Positions 22,894 through 34,924 are shown, counted from the stretch's first letter. The stretch is 64,000 nucleotides of DNA from Galeopsis tetrahit (GCA_963675135.1 OY776120.1:60446063-60510062), one strand, 5' to 3'. Numbers and translations are program-made. The notes: a model not told the origin generated them from the letters alone.

Positions 22894-22905
22894 TCAAGGG
22901 GGAAC
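22894..22905 (+). promoter_or_regulatory. Polypurine-like tract just after pol (element 3)
   Basis: TCAAGGGGGAAC, 20 bp after the pol stop. Similar tracts follow pol in element 4 (41764-41776, minus), element 5 (51956-51972) and element 6 (60393-60405). It resembles the terminal tract that primes plus-strand DNA in LTR elements. Confidence 0.55.
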
Positions 22906-22985
22906 TGAAAGTGATTCTCAGCAGACTTGGTCAAGTCTACTGAAATTCAGAAGAATTGACCTCAATCTCTTCAGAGAAGTTGAGC

Positions 22986-23169
22986 AGGACACTTGTCCAC
23001 AACTATTCAGGACACTTGTCCACAATAATTCAGGACACTTGTCCACAACAATTCAAGACACTTGTCCAAAGGAATCCAGGACACTTGTCCATAAAATTTC
23101 AGGACACTTGTCCATGACAGTTCAGGACACTTGTCCATGACATTTCAGGACACTTGTCCATGTGGGGTC
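22986..23169 (+). repeat. 23-bp minisatellite, eight units
   Basis: Eight head-to-tail units, each starting AGGACACTTGTCC (one AAGACACTTGTCC) followed by a 10-bp variable part. The core GGACAnnTGTCC is nearly palindromic. It lies between pol and ORF3 of element 3; elements 2 and 4 lack it at the corresponding place. An open frame through it is a by-product. Confidence 0.95.
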
Positions 23170-23710
23170 AGATAAGTTGTCTAGGCTATCAAACCAAATC
23201 TTGGTCTAATAAGCACCTATTTTGGGTAATCATTGCCTATTTTGATGGTTGTCCCATTCCTCTTAAAGCCATCACCTTTACAAAGATTTAATTTGTCCCC
23301 TACCCAAAAAGTCACTTTCAATGCATTAAATGCCAAGATTTAACTCTTGTTTGCATTAAACATTTCAAGCCATGATCTATCTTGAAAACCCCCCAGCCTT
23401 TAGCTAATATTAACTCCTTCCCACGTTTGAATAAAAACGGTTTCAACACTGTTCCATTGGTTATTAACCGTTGGATCAAGTTCTGGCCAACTCCCCTGAA
23501 CTCAATCTTGGCCGTTCAAACTTGATTTCCTCATTTGTAAACCCTTGAATTGCCTTAAGACTTACCTACTCAATGACATACATTAATTTTGGAATATACT
23601 CCAAGTCTTAAGAAGCTCACAACTTCATTTCTTCCCCACGCACTCAAAACTCTCTTGAAACCCTAGCTTTCATCTTCTCAAGCCTTTCAAAGTTCCTTAC
23701 TGTTCTATCC
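23170..23710 (+). other. Non-coding leader upstream of ORF3, element 3
   Basis: No coding motif. TAACCGTTGGA at 23465-23475 is the reverse complement of the TCCAACGGTTA box seen in element 2. Two more CCGTT cores are near 23440 and 23512. A pyrimidine-rich stretch precedes the ATG at 23711. Confidence 0.5.
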
Positions 23711-26700
23711 ATGGCACCCAAAGCTAGACCATAAATGATTGTTGATTTCTCAAACAAGGCTCTTGACCTTGATTTTGCATATCTCAGCTCCAAAAATAAC
23801 CTCATCTTTGAGCCAATAGTTTCTTTTGAAAGTGAAGATCCTGAGGTTATTCCCACTCTGAGATGGCTGAGGAGAGCTGGACTTCAAAAGTTCATGGAAG
23901 AGAAGCCCAGTTCTTGCCTTGAGAGCTACATGGCAGAGTTCTTTGCCTTTCTCAAATGGAGAGGCAAACCAGTAGATGGTGAAGTGGCAACAAGGCTGTC
24001 ATATGTTGCTGAAGGAGAGGAGGAGGAGAGATTCCATAGAGTAAAGTTCACTGAAGAAGATTTAGAAGAAGCTTTCGGATTGCCTTCAGAGGGAAGGAAT
24101 CCAGAATTCTATGGAAATGGGCATGAGGAGGAAATTGCTCAAGACTGGTTGCTAGTTCCAGGTCCCATCTCCTCAACCCAACATAAGAGAACTCTCAAGC
24201 CTAAATTCCTCAATCTATTTGAGGTGGTAACAAAAAGCTTGTTAAGCAACACTGGGAGTCTAGAACAAGTGAGTTCTCCCAGAATTAGAGTTATGGCTGC
24301 AGTAATTGATGCAAGTGACAAGGGCACCCAATTCAATTGGAGGGAGTTCATCATGAATGAGATGATGAAGGAGAAGGCAAAATTCAAAGTGAGAGTCCAC
24401 AACAAGGTGGTGTTGGAAGGAAAACTGAAGTATTGCACAAGGGCAAGCCTGTTGATTGAGAAGTTTTCACGTTAATCTGAGATGTAAACATTTGCAAAAC
24501 CTCTCCCAGCCCAGAAAATCATGTTCAGGAAGCTTAGCAAGAAGACTGAACAAAGGAGATTGCTACTGGCCAAACCTGCTGAAGCTGAGGTTGAACAGAA
24601 GCCCAAATTGAAAAGAAGGACAAAAGCAAGGGATGTCAAGACAAAGAAATTGTCTCAAATTCCCTCAGAGGAAAATTCAGGAGCATCAACTGAGATTGAT
24701 GAAGTTGCTGAAGAAGGTGTTCAAGTGCCTTCAGATTCTGGAGAAATTATGGACAAGTTCCCTATGGTGGTGAAGAAGAAGAAGGGTGAGAAGAGGATCA
24801 GGGAAGATGTGCCTGATGAGGAAGGAAGTGGGAGCAGTAGGGCAAGAAAGAGAAGGGCCAAGCCTACTGAAAAGTTGTTGGAACTTCAGGAAGAAAAGAC
24901 TTTGCAAATTGCTCTAAGGGAGAGCAGAGCTGAAAGCAAAACCAAGTCTAAGTCTAGAACCAACTCCTCTGGTTCTGGTACTCCAGAATCCAAAGTCCCT
25001 GAATCCCAACATCAAGAGCCCAACTCCCCTGATACCCACAAAACCCCTGAAAACCAACCTATCATCCCCTTAAACCTAACCAAGAGGTATTCCCCAGAAG
25101 GAGCTGCAAATAGAGGTCCAATAGATGTGCTAGCTGACCTTGCAGTAGATGAGACAAGACTTCAATCTCCACTTGACTCATCCATGCTCAACTATTCAAA
25201 ACTCTTAGAAGCTGCACTTCTAGAGCCAACTCCCCTGAGCAAAGCCCCTTCAGATCCATTACTCTCAAAAGCAACTGAAGCAACTATTGCAGCACCCAAC
25301 CCTTCTGAAGCCAACCCCTCTGAACCCAATCTTTCTGAAGCCAACCTTTCTGAACCCAGAGCCAACTCCCCTATAACCCAAAGTCCCCATTATAGTGGAG
25401 ATGAGGAGGAGTATACTTATGAAAGTATGCTCAGAGGTGGAGCAAGTGCTACTGTGGACAGTTTATACCCTCAACTTGCTGAATTTCCAAGATTGCAGCA
25501 ACAATTCCATACCTTGAGAACTTTGGTGGATGTGAAAGACAAAAAAATCCTGGAAATTGCTCAAGTAATCCAGGACAAGGGTGCTAACTGGTGGCAGATT
25601 GAAGAGAGCAGGCTGCTACATTTTGCTGGAGTGATGAAGACAAGATTCCTCACTGATGAGGAAGTGTTTGCAAATTTAGTAGCGGTTAAAATTGCTGAAG
25701 AGAAGGAGAGAATTGCTCAAGGAATCAAGCATCCTGAGAGCCGTTCCAATGATGATGATAGCAAGGATGATCCCTCAAACCCCTCAAACCCCAATCCTCC
25801 TGAATCCAACCAACCTTCAACCCCTCTCTTAACCTATCATAGGAAGGGTACTGTTTAATCAGAAGTGTTGACCAAAGCTGGTGACACAACCAAAGATGCA
25901 TTTGCCAATGAAGGTTCTTATGAACCCAAGGCACAGCTTAAAGATGTTGAGGCTCCCCACTTAGAAGTTGGTTTGATTAAGGCCTCATCAGTGTCAGGAG
26001 AGTTGGACACTGACCAGCCCTTAATCATTCAGGATGACATAGTGGCTTTAGAGCCAAGCACTGTGAATCTGTGATCTCCCAACAACTGCCTTCTCTGAAC
26101 CCTGTTGAGGGTGGAGAAGTTGAAGGTTTAGGAGAAGGAGTTGAAAATGATGCTATAGTAGAAAAATCAGAGGGAGTAGTGGATGACAGAGAAGTGATCA
26201 TAACTAAGATGGTGAGTGTACCACTAAATGAGGGTGGTATAAGTGAGGAGGGGCAGGTTATTCTTGAAGTCAAATATGAACTTCAAGAAACCCTTGAGGA
26301 GAGGAGGCCTGACCCTGAATGTGAGGACATTTTAAATGAAGGGAGAAAAGAAAGAGTTGAAAATGAGAAAAAGACTGTTGATGTATCAGAGTCTTGTGAA
26401 AAAGAAATTGAGGGTGATGAGTGTTTATTTTCTGACAAATTTGATTTCTCTGATCTTGCAGGTGTAACACTTGACCAAATTTTTGCTGATGAGTTTCTTA
26501 CAGATGCTCATATCCATGTTGATTCAAACTCAGCTCAAGCCATCCTAGGGGAGCAGTCAGCAAAGTTGGACTCTTTGGTCCATCAAGTAGAAACAACCCA
26601 TGTTGAGACTTCAGGAGCCTTGGATGAGCAAAGTAGAACTTTGGCATCTGTAGAGATGAGATTGACAGGCTCTGAAGAGGTCGTGTTGCCTACTATTGAG

Positions 26701-28431
26701 GCCAGAATCAGTGGAGTTGAATCTGGTTTGCAAACCATCTCCACTGAAGTCCAGAAGGCCAAATCTAGCATGGAATTCATTGCCAAAGATGTAAAAAAGG
26801 AACAGAAATTGCTTAGAGACAACCACAACAACAATGTGAAGGCCCTGAAATTCGTTGTCAAGCAAGCAATTGGCAAGAAGACTGCCATTCAGAAGAAGAG
26901 AGCTGAGGAAATGAGGCTGGCTATGGTGAAAGCAGCTTCAGAAAGGTTCACTCAAGAAGTGTTGGCCAAGATTGCTGAAAGTGCAGTGGCCAACCTCACT
27001 GACTTTCTTAAGGCTAACCTTGATGCATCCCTCAAGTCCACCATGGAAGAAGTTGTTGCCTAGAAAATGAAGTCTGTACTTGCTTTCCTGAGCTTGAGCA
27101 GTGACAGGATGCAAAACATCCATGATGAAAATGTCTACTTGCTTGAGGAGATGAAATTCCTGAACCTGGCCCAGTCCCTGATGACAACTACTATGAGTGA
27201 GCTCAAACCTCAATGTTTTGATGCTGCCAAAAAGGGGGAAAGGGAAAGAGCAAGGGCTAAAGGTGCCTTGACCATTGGAGAAGGAAGCAAAGGCAAGGAC
27301 AAGGAGCCTGAAGAGCCTGAAGACAAAGGGAAAGGCAAAGCAGTTCAAAATCTGGAGGATTTGGATGAAGATGAGCAACTAGCAATTGCTCTAAAGAATT
27401 CAGTAGCATCAACACAAGAAGAAGGAGCCAGATTGCAGCAAAGGCTTGGAGGAGAGATGTCTGGTTTGGACAAGGTTGCTGAAGGAGGAGTCCAAACAAG
27501 AGGGCAGATCAAGAAGGCAAAGGGAAAGAAGAGGAAAGCTGAAACATTCACAGACTTTCCAAACAACCTTGAACTCCCTGCTGAGTTCAGGATTGAAGAA
27601 GAAGTGCCCACCTCCAAGAAAGGAAAAACTGCTGAAAAGGACAAAGCTGCTGAACAAACCAAGACTGCTGATGAAGCCAAATCTACTGAGACTGACAAGA
27701 CCACTGAAACCAAGTCTACTGAAAGCCCCAAGATTGCTCAAGAAAATGTTGAAGTGTTGTTTGAAGAAGGTTTTGGTGCAGAACCTAAGAAAAGGACAAA
27801 AGTGTTGGCTAATGATCCATCCAAGCTGTTTGTGGAAGGATATGGAAAAGATCCTGAAACTCAGCAAAAGTTGGCTATGATGAGAGCCCAGAAGAAGATG
27901 GATTTGATTGAAGAAGCAAATATGGCCAGAGATAAAAGGAGAGCTGACTTTCAGAAGCCTAGAAGGAAGAGGGCTACTTACAGCAAGATGAAGCCACAAC
28001 TACTGATCCCAATGGACACCAAGTATCCTCACTTGGATAAATGGGTTCCAATCCAGCTGAATTACACTTGGGAAGAGGCAAAGAGGGAATTTGTTTATGA
28101 CTACTATGTCATAGGCAAATGGAATGAGGAAGATCCCAACTCCACCTTTACACAGTTTATGATTGACTATCACAGGGAGCTCTATCAACAATTTCTTGCA
28201 GTTGTAGACATTGCAAGAATTGAGCTTAATGCCCCTAAGCCAATCATCTATATGCCTCCCAAGAAAGAAGGCTTCATAGACCAATCAAGGATCTTCCAAG
28301 AATTCCTTGAAATCCTGAATCTGAACAGGATGGTGCTTGGGCCCAAGGGTACAAATCAAGAGGTTATGGAGTTGAAGAAGAGAGTGTGGGCACAGTATAG
28401 GATGGTGCCACCTCCTGAAGATAACCTCTGA
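23711..28431 (+). pseudogene. ORF3 of element 3, full length but broken
   Basis: About 1573 codons. Start ATG at 23711 is chosen by alignment with elements 2 and 4; a stop at 23732 follows seven codons later. N-terminal domain (to about 24470): LDLDFAYLSS, LRWLRRAGLQKF, MAEFFAFLKWRGK, AFGLPSEG, RIRVMAAVID. Then a basic, Ser/Pro-rich linker with PSEANPSEPNLSE repeats, an acidic region, a coiled coil (about 26500-27200) and a C-terminal domain with DKWVPIQLN, YVIGKWNEED and YMPPKKEGF. Defects: stops at 23732, 24473, about 24485 and 25856, a frameshift near 26070 and TAG at 27061. No signal peptide or membrane span is seen, so a classical Env is unlikely. Function unknown. Confidence 0.85.
27226..27241 (+). 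promoter_or_regulatory. Internal polypurine-like tract in ORF3 (element 3)
   Basis: GCCAAAAAGGGGGAAA codes for AKKGE and nearly repeats the terminal tract at 28911-28925. The same block is at 37491-37506 (minus, element 4), 56461-56475 (element 5) and 63982-63997 (element 6). Confidence 0.6.
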
Positions 28432-28910
28432 ACTGGCTAAGTCTACTTGACCCTTGTTTGCCATAAGTGCTGAAATGGATGATTACTTGGTCTTGGTTGC
28501 TATCTAGTCAATATGGTCATCTCTGCTGAATGTGCTCAAGACTGCTGAAATATGCCTTAAGCCCTAATGATTATATGCTCTGATAACCTGTTATTTGTTT
28601 TGATCATATGTATTAGTTTAGTAAGGCTCTGATCATTTGATATGTAATTTTCCTTGATTCATGCTCTGATATGGTTGTTTAACTATCATCATGCCTGTAA
28701 TGATCTATGAATGATAGTTGAACATGTTTATGAATCAAGAAACAACATCTCACAATCTCAATTTACCTAACTTAAACCTATATGCACTTGAACAGTGATT
28801 ACACTAACATATCTCTCTCAGGAAATTTGACCTTAGTCTCATATACTGAAGAAAAATGTTATAAGTGTAGTCAAGACACCTTGCATAACTTGTATAGGTT
28901 TTGACATCAT
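28432..28910 (+). other. 3' untranslated region of element 3
   Basis: Between the ORF3 stop and the terminal polypurine tract. No ORF. Contains several CTGATCAT and CTCTGAT words but no clear repeat. Confidence 0.6.
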
Positions 28911-28925
28911 CAAAAAGGGGGAAAT
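28911..28925 (+). promoter_or_regulatory. Terminal polypurine tract of element 3
   Basis: CAAAAAGGGGGAAAT sits directly before the TGTTGGG start of the 3' LTR, the expected plus-strand primer position. Confidence 0.9.
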
Positions 28926-30635
28926 TGTTGGGAATAAAATGAGAAGTTTTGATTTAGATACCAAAACCCTTAAGACATGCCAAATGAGATAAATGAAATG
29001 AACATGTTTCAGTAACATTGGAACATGTAACTTAAGGCAAATTGAGAAACTAAAATGTTAGACAGCTCTTTGATTAATAGATGCACAAGTTGAGGGGGAA
29101 CACATGCTTAGAAGGGATACATGAAACTAGTCCCCTCAAGGCTCAAAACTAAATTGATCCAAATCAGCTGAATGCACTAAATGGACAACTATGCTGATCA
29201 AGCCAGTCTAGTTGTATACCAACGTATCTGAAGATCACATGAACTTAGTGCATTATCAAACTAAGTCACTGATTTCTATGTCAATGATCAGAAGATATGA
29301 ACAACAGAGTTGTCTCAGCACACTTGAACCAGATCAGTTTCAAAGACAAGCCCAACTGTGCTGATAAGATCAAGGCTACTGATCTAAGCCATAAGTGATC
29401 AGTGTTCATCAAGAGATACACATGAAAAGAGACAAGAGCCAAGTCATCTGAAAAGCTAAAGCCAACATTGCTGATAAGCAAACACTACTGAATGTGATAA
29501 GCAGAATTGTCCATGTGATAAGGAATGTTGTCCTTATCATAGGACCAATCATCAGAAGTGATGTCCATGTTTGATCAAGTGAATCTTGGACTTAGACATT
29601 GGGAAAAGAGCTTCAAAGTCAAGACAAGAGCTCACAACCGTTTATTTCCCAAATTAAGGACATGTCACTTTCAAGAAACTGTCTTCTAGTTGCAGAGTTC
29701 AAGGAAGACATTTATAGAAAATTGAGGCTGCCTTTCCAACGGGCAAATCATCAATTTTATCTATAAATACAGAAGTGTGAAGACCATTTGAAGCATCCAA
29801 CTACAATCTAAGAACATCAACTATTCTGAAGCTTCAAAGCTCTCAAAAGACATTCTTAGTCTTCAAACACTTCATTCTAAGATGAACTTCATTGTATATC
29901 CATACAAAGCTTAGAGAGATATCCTATCCTTTTACACTGGGCTCATTGTAAATGATATCTCACCCTAGTTGGAACTAACATCAACCCTTATACCTTTCCA
30001 AAAGAGAGATAGAAGGTTGTTGTAGTAGAAGTGGTAGGAATTGACTGTTGCGAGAAGAACAATTCAATTCTGAGTTGAGAAGAGGGTACTAGGACTCTGA
30101 TATCCTAGGGATCAAGGCACCAAGGAGTGGTGTGGTTGATCAATTGCACATTGGCATTATAAAACAAGTAATTCCAAGAGTGAAGGAATTATCCTGTTAA
30201 ATCAGGGAAAGTGGATGTAGGAGCTTGAGTCTCTGAACCACTATAAACTCTTGTGTTGATTTACTTTCAAGCATTTACATTCATTCAACACAGCACACAA
30301 ACTGACCTTTGAAAGATACATACTTAACTCTGAGCAAAACAAGATTTGGACAAGTTCCCTGAAACTGGATAAACTGTTAATGTGATTTCAGAATTTAAAA
30401 GGAGTTTGAAACCAAAGGGTCAACCACTAATTCCGCACATATAACTCCATTAGATAGTTATTTAACTAAGTACTCAATAGTACTTATTAGTTTGATTATC
30501 TTTTAAGAGTTGATCATATCAGTAGAGTTGTCTAGAACAACCTTGCTGAAGTCTGATTTGGTTAAAGTTCAAAAAGATTTGCATACAAGTGTATTCCCCC
30601 CATACACTTGTTATATACTCCTCTTAGGACCAACA
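28926..30635 (+). repeat. 3' LTR of element 3, complete
   Basis: TGTTGGGAATAAAATGAG to CTCTTAGGACCAACA, 1710 bp. CCAACGG (29736-29742) and TATAAAT (29762-29768) are 19 bp apart. A perfect 10-bp hairpin with loop TCCCCCC is at 30585-30611, 24 nt from the end. The following pentamer is CATAA; it does not match the pentamer before element 2 LTR. It is similar to the solo LTR at 16018. Confidence 0.92.
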
Positions 30636-30984
30636 CATAATTAACTCTAGTTACGCATATCAATCCATGCATCTTCTTATGAACCTCCAATTAATTACTA
30701 GTCAGTCACGTCTCTTCATTTTTTATCCAAACCATAACATTTCTTTTTCAAACCATTCTTTTAGATTATCAATCAACGACTATAATTAAACACATTCTTT
30801 AAATTGGTATGATGGAATGAAAATGTGGCTGAATGGAATGAAGGTCTGAATGAAATGACTTAAGAATGATCATTTATTGGTATAATGTAGGAATGAAATG
30901 TGGTATTGTTACTATTGTATAAATTTATTTTAAATTATTATTTAATAATAATTACATTGTTAATAATATTTATTATTTTTATTA

Positions 30985-31020
<36 letters not shown>

Positions 31021-31546
31021 GTTAAATGATAAAATATTTTTATTAAATAATTTTAATTTTTCACAATGATTTAAAATGATAATATTATATTATTATTATT
31101 ATTTCTATGTTTATTAATATGTTGAGAATTATTATATTATTAAAAAAATATTACTATACACATTATTGTATTTATTTGTTATTATTATTGAATTACTATT
31201 ATTTTTATTATTAGAATTAAATTTATTATAAATATTTTGAATAATTAATATTATTGTTATTTTGACCATTATAATTAATGTTTTTATTTTTTGGAGTATA
31301 AAATAATATGTTAATATTAAAAAATAAGTTACGACATTTTTTGTAAAATAATTTAAAAAAATAAAATTCATTTCTCAAAGTATGGGAATAGATCAAACCA
31401 TGGGGAGGGGAAAGAATCATCCTTCCTTAACTATGGGGAATTGTAATTCCATTTGGAATGCCCATTCTTATATAAAAAAAATAGCATTAGAAATAAAATC
31501 AAGAATTGTCATTCAATTCTCACCCATTCCCACATACCATTCATGT
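30636..31546. other. AT-rich intergenic DNA
   Basis: 30640-30730 is a diverged copy of 3105-3200. 30780-31030 is AT-rich with GGAATGAA words; an (AT)n run lies at 30988-31015. Short minus-strand open frames at 31132-31420 are low-complexity Asn/Ile/Phe runs. No gene seen. Confidence 0.65.
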
Positions 31547-33916
31547 CACTACAAGAAAACTGCAATTTAGCCGCGAAAAAATTTGTCGTTAATTCTAATA
31601 TTTTCGTCGCTAACGTGAGTTAGCGATGAAATAATTTTGTCGCAGGATTTGTTGCTATACGCCCGTCGCTAACGTGTTTGCGATAAAAAAAATTAATTTT
31701 GTCGCAAATATTTGCGATGAAAATTTGAGTTTCATCGTAAAATATTAGCGACGAAAATTTGAGTTTCATCGCAAAATATTAGCGACGAAAATATAAGTTT
31801 CATCGCAAAATGTTAGCGACGAAAATATGAGTTTCACCACAAAATGTTTGCGAGGAAAATCAAACATTTGTCACAAACATGTTAGCGACGGGTGTATAAC
31901 AACAAATCACAAAATTATTTCATCGCTAACTCACATTAGCGACAAAAATATTAGAATTTTTGTTGCTAATATTTGGCTATGATATCCGATTTACGAATCA
32001 TTCTCTAAACCCACTTTTGTACTCGACCAACCCAACCCGCACGCACACCCGGCCCGCCCCAACCCACACCCGACCCACCCCAACCGACCCCAACTCAACC
32101 CAACCCGCACCCACATACCCCCTCCCCCATTTTATTTAAATAAATAATTTATTTGGTCTTAGTGGGAATTGATCCCGGGTGGATGGGCGCCCATAGCTGG
32201 GCGCCTACCATTCGGGCAGATAACTCTTTGTTTCAGTTTTTAACATTAATTATATATGTATTCAATTGTTACTAATTTAGTTATTTTTACTCAGTTAATA
32301 ATTTATTTCATATTTATTAATTGATTAATTTTTAACTTGTAACAACTATATATGCAATATACATGTGTATATATATTGTAATTTTTAAAACAATTCCAAT
32401 TGTAAAAAATCAATGTTACTTTAACAATTTAAAAAATAATAATAAATATTACAGCCAATCTTCATTCTCCCATCTTTAATTATGTCCATCTTCATTTGCA
32501 TCATCATATTTATAAATATTTTTATAAACATTCATACTGATTTATAAGACATAAAATTTTGAGAATTATTAAACATTTAATTATATAAATCGATTTTCTT
32601 GATTTAATAAGAAGAGTTGATTTAATATTAGCCACGAAATATAATTATCATTGTTGTTCTTATTATTAACAACAAAATAAAATAATTTGATAAAAGTGTA
32701 GCGATAAAATATTTTAATTTTGTTGCAAATATTAATTCCAAGAAATTAGCCACAAAAAATATATTTCATCGCAAAATAATAGCGACTAAATATAATTTTC
32801 ATTGTTGTCCTAATTATTAACAACAAAATAAAAGAATTTGTTGCTAGTTTAGCGATGAAATATTTTTATTTCATCGCAAAAAGTAATTTCAATAAATTAG
32901 CCACAAAAAATTATATTTCATCACAAAATATTAGCGACAAAATATAATTTTCATTGTTGTTCTAATTATTAACAACAATATGCAGCAATACGTTGCTAGT
33001 ATAGCGATGAAATATTTTAATTTCATCGCAAAAATTAATTTCAATAAATTAGCCACAAAAATTTCAATTTCATCGTGAAATATTAGTGACGAAATATAAT
33101 TTTCATTGTTGTTCTGATTATTAACAACAAAATGAAGCAATTTGTTGCTAATATAGCAATGAAATATATAAATTTTGTTGCAAAAATTAATTTCAAGAAA
33201 TTAGCCACAAAATTTTCAATTTCATCGCAAAATATTAGCAAGAAAATATAATTGTCATTGTTGCTCTGATTATTAACAACAAAATGATGCAGTTTGTTGC
33301 TAATAAAGTGATGAAATATATAAATTTTGTTGCAAAAATTAATTTCAAGAAATTAGCCACAAAAATTTCTATTTTATCGCAAAATATTAGCAACGAAATA
33401 TAATTTTCATTTTTGTTCTGATTATTAACAACAAAATGAAGCAATTTGCTACTAATATAGCGATGAAATATATAAATTTTGTTGCAAAAATTAATTTCAA
33501 AAAATTAGCCACGAAAATTTCTATTTCATCGCAAAATATTAGCAACGAAATATAATTTTCATAGTTTTTCTGATTATTAACAACAAAATGAAGCAAAGTG
33601 TTGCTAATATAGCGATGAAATATATAAATTTTGTTGTAAAAAATAATTTCAAGAAATTAACCACGAAAATTTCTATTTCATCGTAAAATATTAGCGACGA
33701 AATATAATTTACATTGTTGTTTTGATTATTAACAACAAAATGAAACAATTTATTGCTAATATAGCGATGAAATATATATACTCCATTTTGTTGCAAATAT
33801 TAAATCTAACAATTTAGCAGCGAAAATTTATATTTCGTTGCTAAAAATTGATTTTAGCGATGAAATTTAGATCTGTCGCAAAATTTTTGTCGCTATTCCC
33901 CCCATTTCTTGTAGTG
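31547..33916. mobile_element. Complete non-autonomous CACTA transposon
   Basis: CACTACAAGAAA (31547-31558) and TTTCTTGTAGTG (33905-33916) are perfect 12-bp terminal inverted repeats. TGT flanks both sides (31544-31546 and 33917-33919), the 3-bp duplication of CACTA elements. Subterminal regions are packed with TTAGCGACGAAA-type words in both orientations, as expected for transposase binding. There is no transposase; the interior is a GC-richer CCCAACCCGCAC segment near 32020-32215 and a seven- to eight-unit satellite of about 152 bp. Confidence 0.93.
32629..33830. repeat. 152-bp tandem array inside the CACTA element
   Basis: The word ATTAGCCAC (last one ATTAACCAC) starts at 32745, 32896, 33048, 33200, 33352, 33504 and 33656, a period of 151-152 bp, with a shorter unit from 32629. 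Each unit contains CATCGCAAAATATTAGC, a TTATTAACAACAAAAT segment and ATAGCGATGAAAT. Minus-strand open frames of 69-85 codons recur once per unit and are repeat shadows. Confidence 0.93.
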
Positions 33917-34389
33917 TGTCGTTAACATTAAATTTAAATGGATAGGTCATAGTCGTAGTAAGTAATTAATCTATTGTCTTTCAATTTGAATTGACCAAAT
34001 CTTACGACATTATATACTATCTCACTAGTGAATGAGGATCATAGTAACGAAATCAAGTAACTAAGTTAAAATACCAACCCATATAACTTAGGTATATGGT
34101 GTTATTATATATAACAAAAATTCCATATGGTGATGTGACTTATAATTATATCCAGTAAAATAACTCCAAATAAATAAATTAATAAAGTGGAAACAATCAA
34201 ATATAAAATGAATAACAAATGTATTCAAATATTTATATGATCATTGGTTTAATTAGACCCTCTAAATTTTTCATAGTTTATTAATAAGGGTATTTACAAA
34301 ATAATTTTCTATCTTATTCTTATTTTTTTAAAGATTTTTCATTTTCTTAAACAAAATAAAATGTAATTATCAGTTATTTAAAAGATTTC
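33917..34389. other. AT-rich non-coding DNA
   Basis: I see no gene, repeat end or recognised motif in this stretch. Confidence 0.6.
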
Positions 34390-34846
34390 ATTCTAACTTC
34401 GTTTGGCATCTGGTGAGTTGATATTTGAGTCAAATATTCCTTTTGTCTTGACTAAGGAATTTTAGCATAGTCTTTTTAGACTTTATCCATTTGACTAAGA
34501 CTTAGTTAGTCAACTGTTGTTAACGAATATAACTAAGGCTTTTGTCATGTGTCAACTGATTCAGTCAGTTGTCAAAGCTTTCTGAATACAACGAGTGTTC
34601 TTCACTTCAATCTTCTAGTTTTCAAGTCTTTGGTCTTCAACAGTTGAGTAGATCATCTTGATCTTCCGTCTTACACAAATGCGTGTTTATCCAGGTGAAG
34701 TTGGAACACAACTGATACTATAGTTCCCCCCGAATGTTGGCCTATCAACTAAAACTAATCTAGATAATTGATCTATGCATGTTCAAATTTCATCCTATTA
34801 CAAAGTGTTTTGACATATAATCAAAACTAATACAAATTTCTCAACG
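34390..34846 (-). repeat. Degenerate LTR fragment on the minus strand
   Basis: Read on the minus strand, TTTTGATTATATGTCAAAACACTTTGTAATAGGAT near 34810 resembles the opening of the element 5 LTR (TTTTGATGGCCAAAACACTTAGAG...TAATAGGAT), and later GAAGACCAAAGACT and AACTAGAAG words are shared. No clean LTR ends are visible. Confidence 0.4.
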
Positions 34847-34924
34847 CGACCACTTTGGTAGATTGGGTTCCTTAGCGTACGACGAATCTAGCTGAAGGGG
34901 CTACTTAGAGCACGTTAGAGAGGG

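Larger units (their letters stand above)
20331..30635 (+). mobile_element. Sirevirus-like copia, element 3 (family A, 5' truncated)
   Basis: Begins in mid-integrase at the join with element 2 and continues through RT, RNase H, a 23-bp minisatellite, full-length ORF3, terminal polypurine tract and a complete 3' LTR. It lacks its 5' LTR, gag, protease and integrase start. Its protein sequence is clearly more diverged from elements 2 and 4 than those are from each other. Confidence 0.9.

Noticed and set aside
22986..23169. Regular short repeats resembling a CRISPR array
   Set aside because: Units are 23 bp in total with a 13-bp core and 10-bp variable part, too short for CRISPR repeats and spacers. 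The setting is a plant retrotransposon.
30988..31015. (AT)n run as a functional element
   Set aside because: An ordinary dinucleotide microsatellite in AT-rich intergenic DNA.
32931..33796. Series of similar 69-85 codon minus-strand ORFs as a gene family
   Set aside because: They recur once per 152-bp satellite unit in a CACTA element, are low complexity and have no start context; they are repeat shadows.
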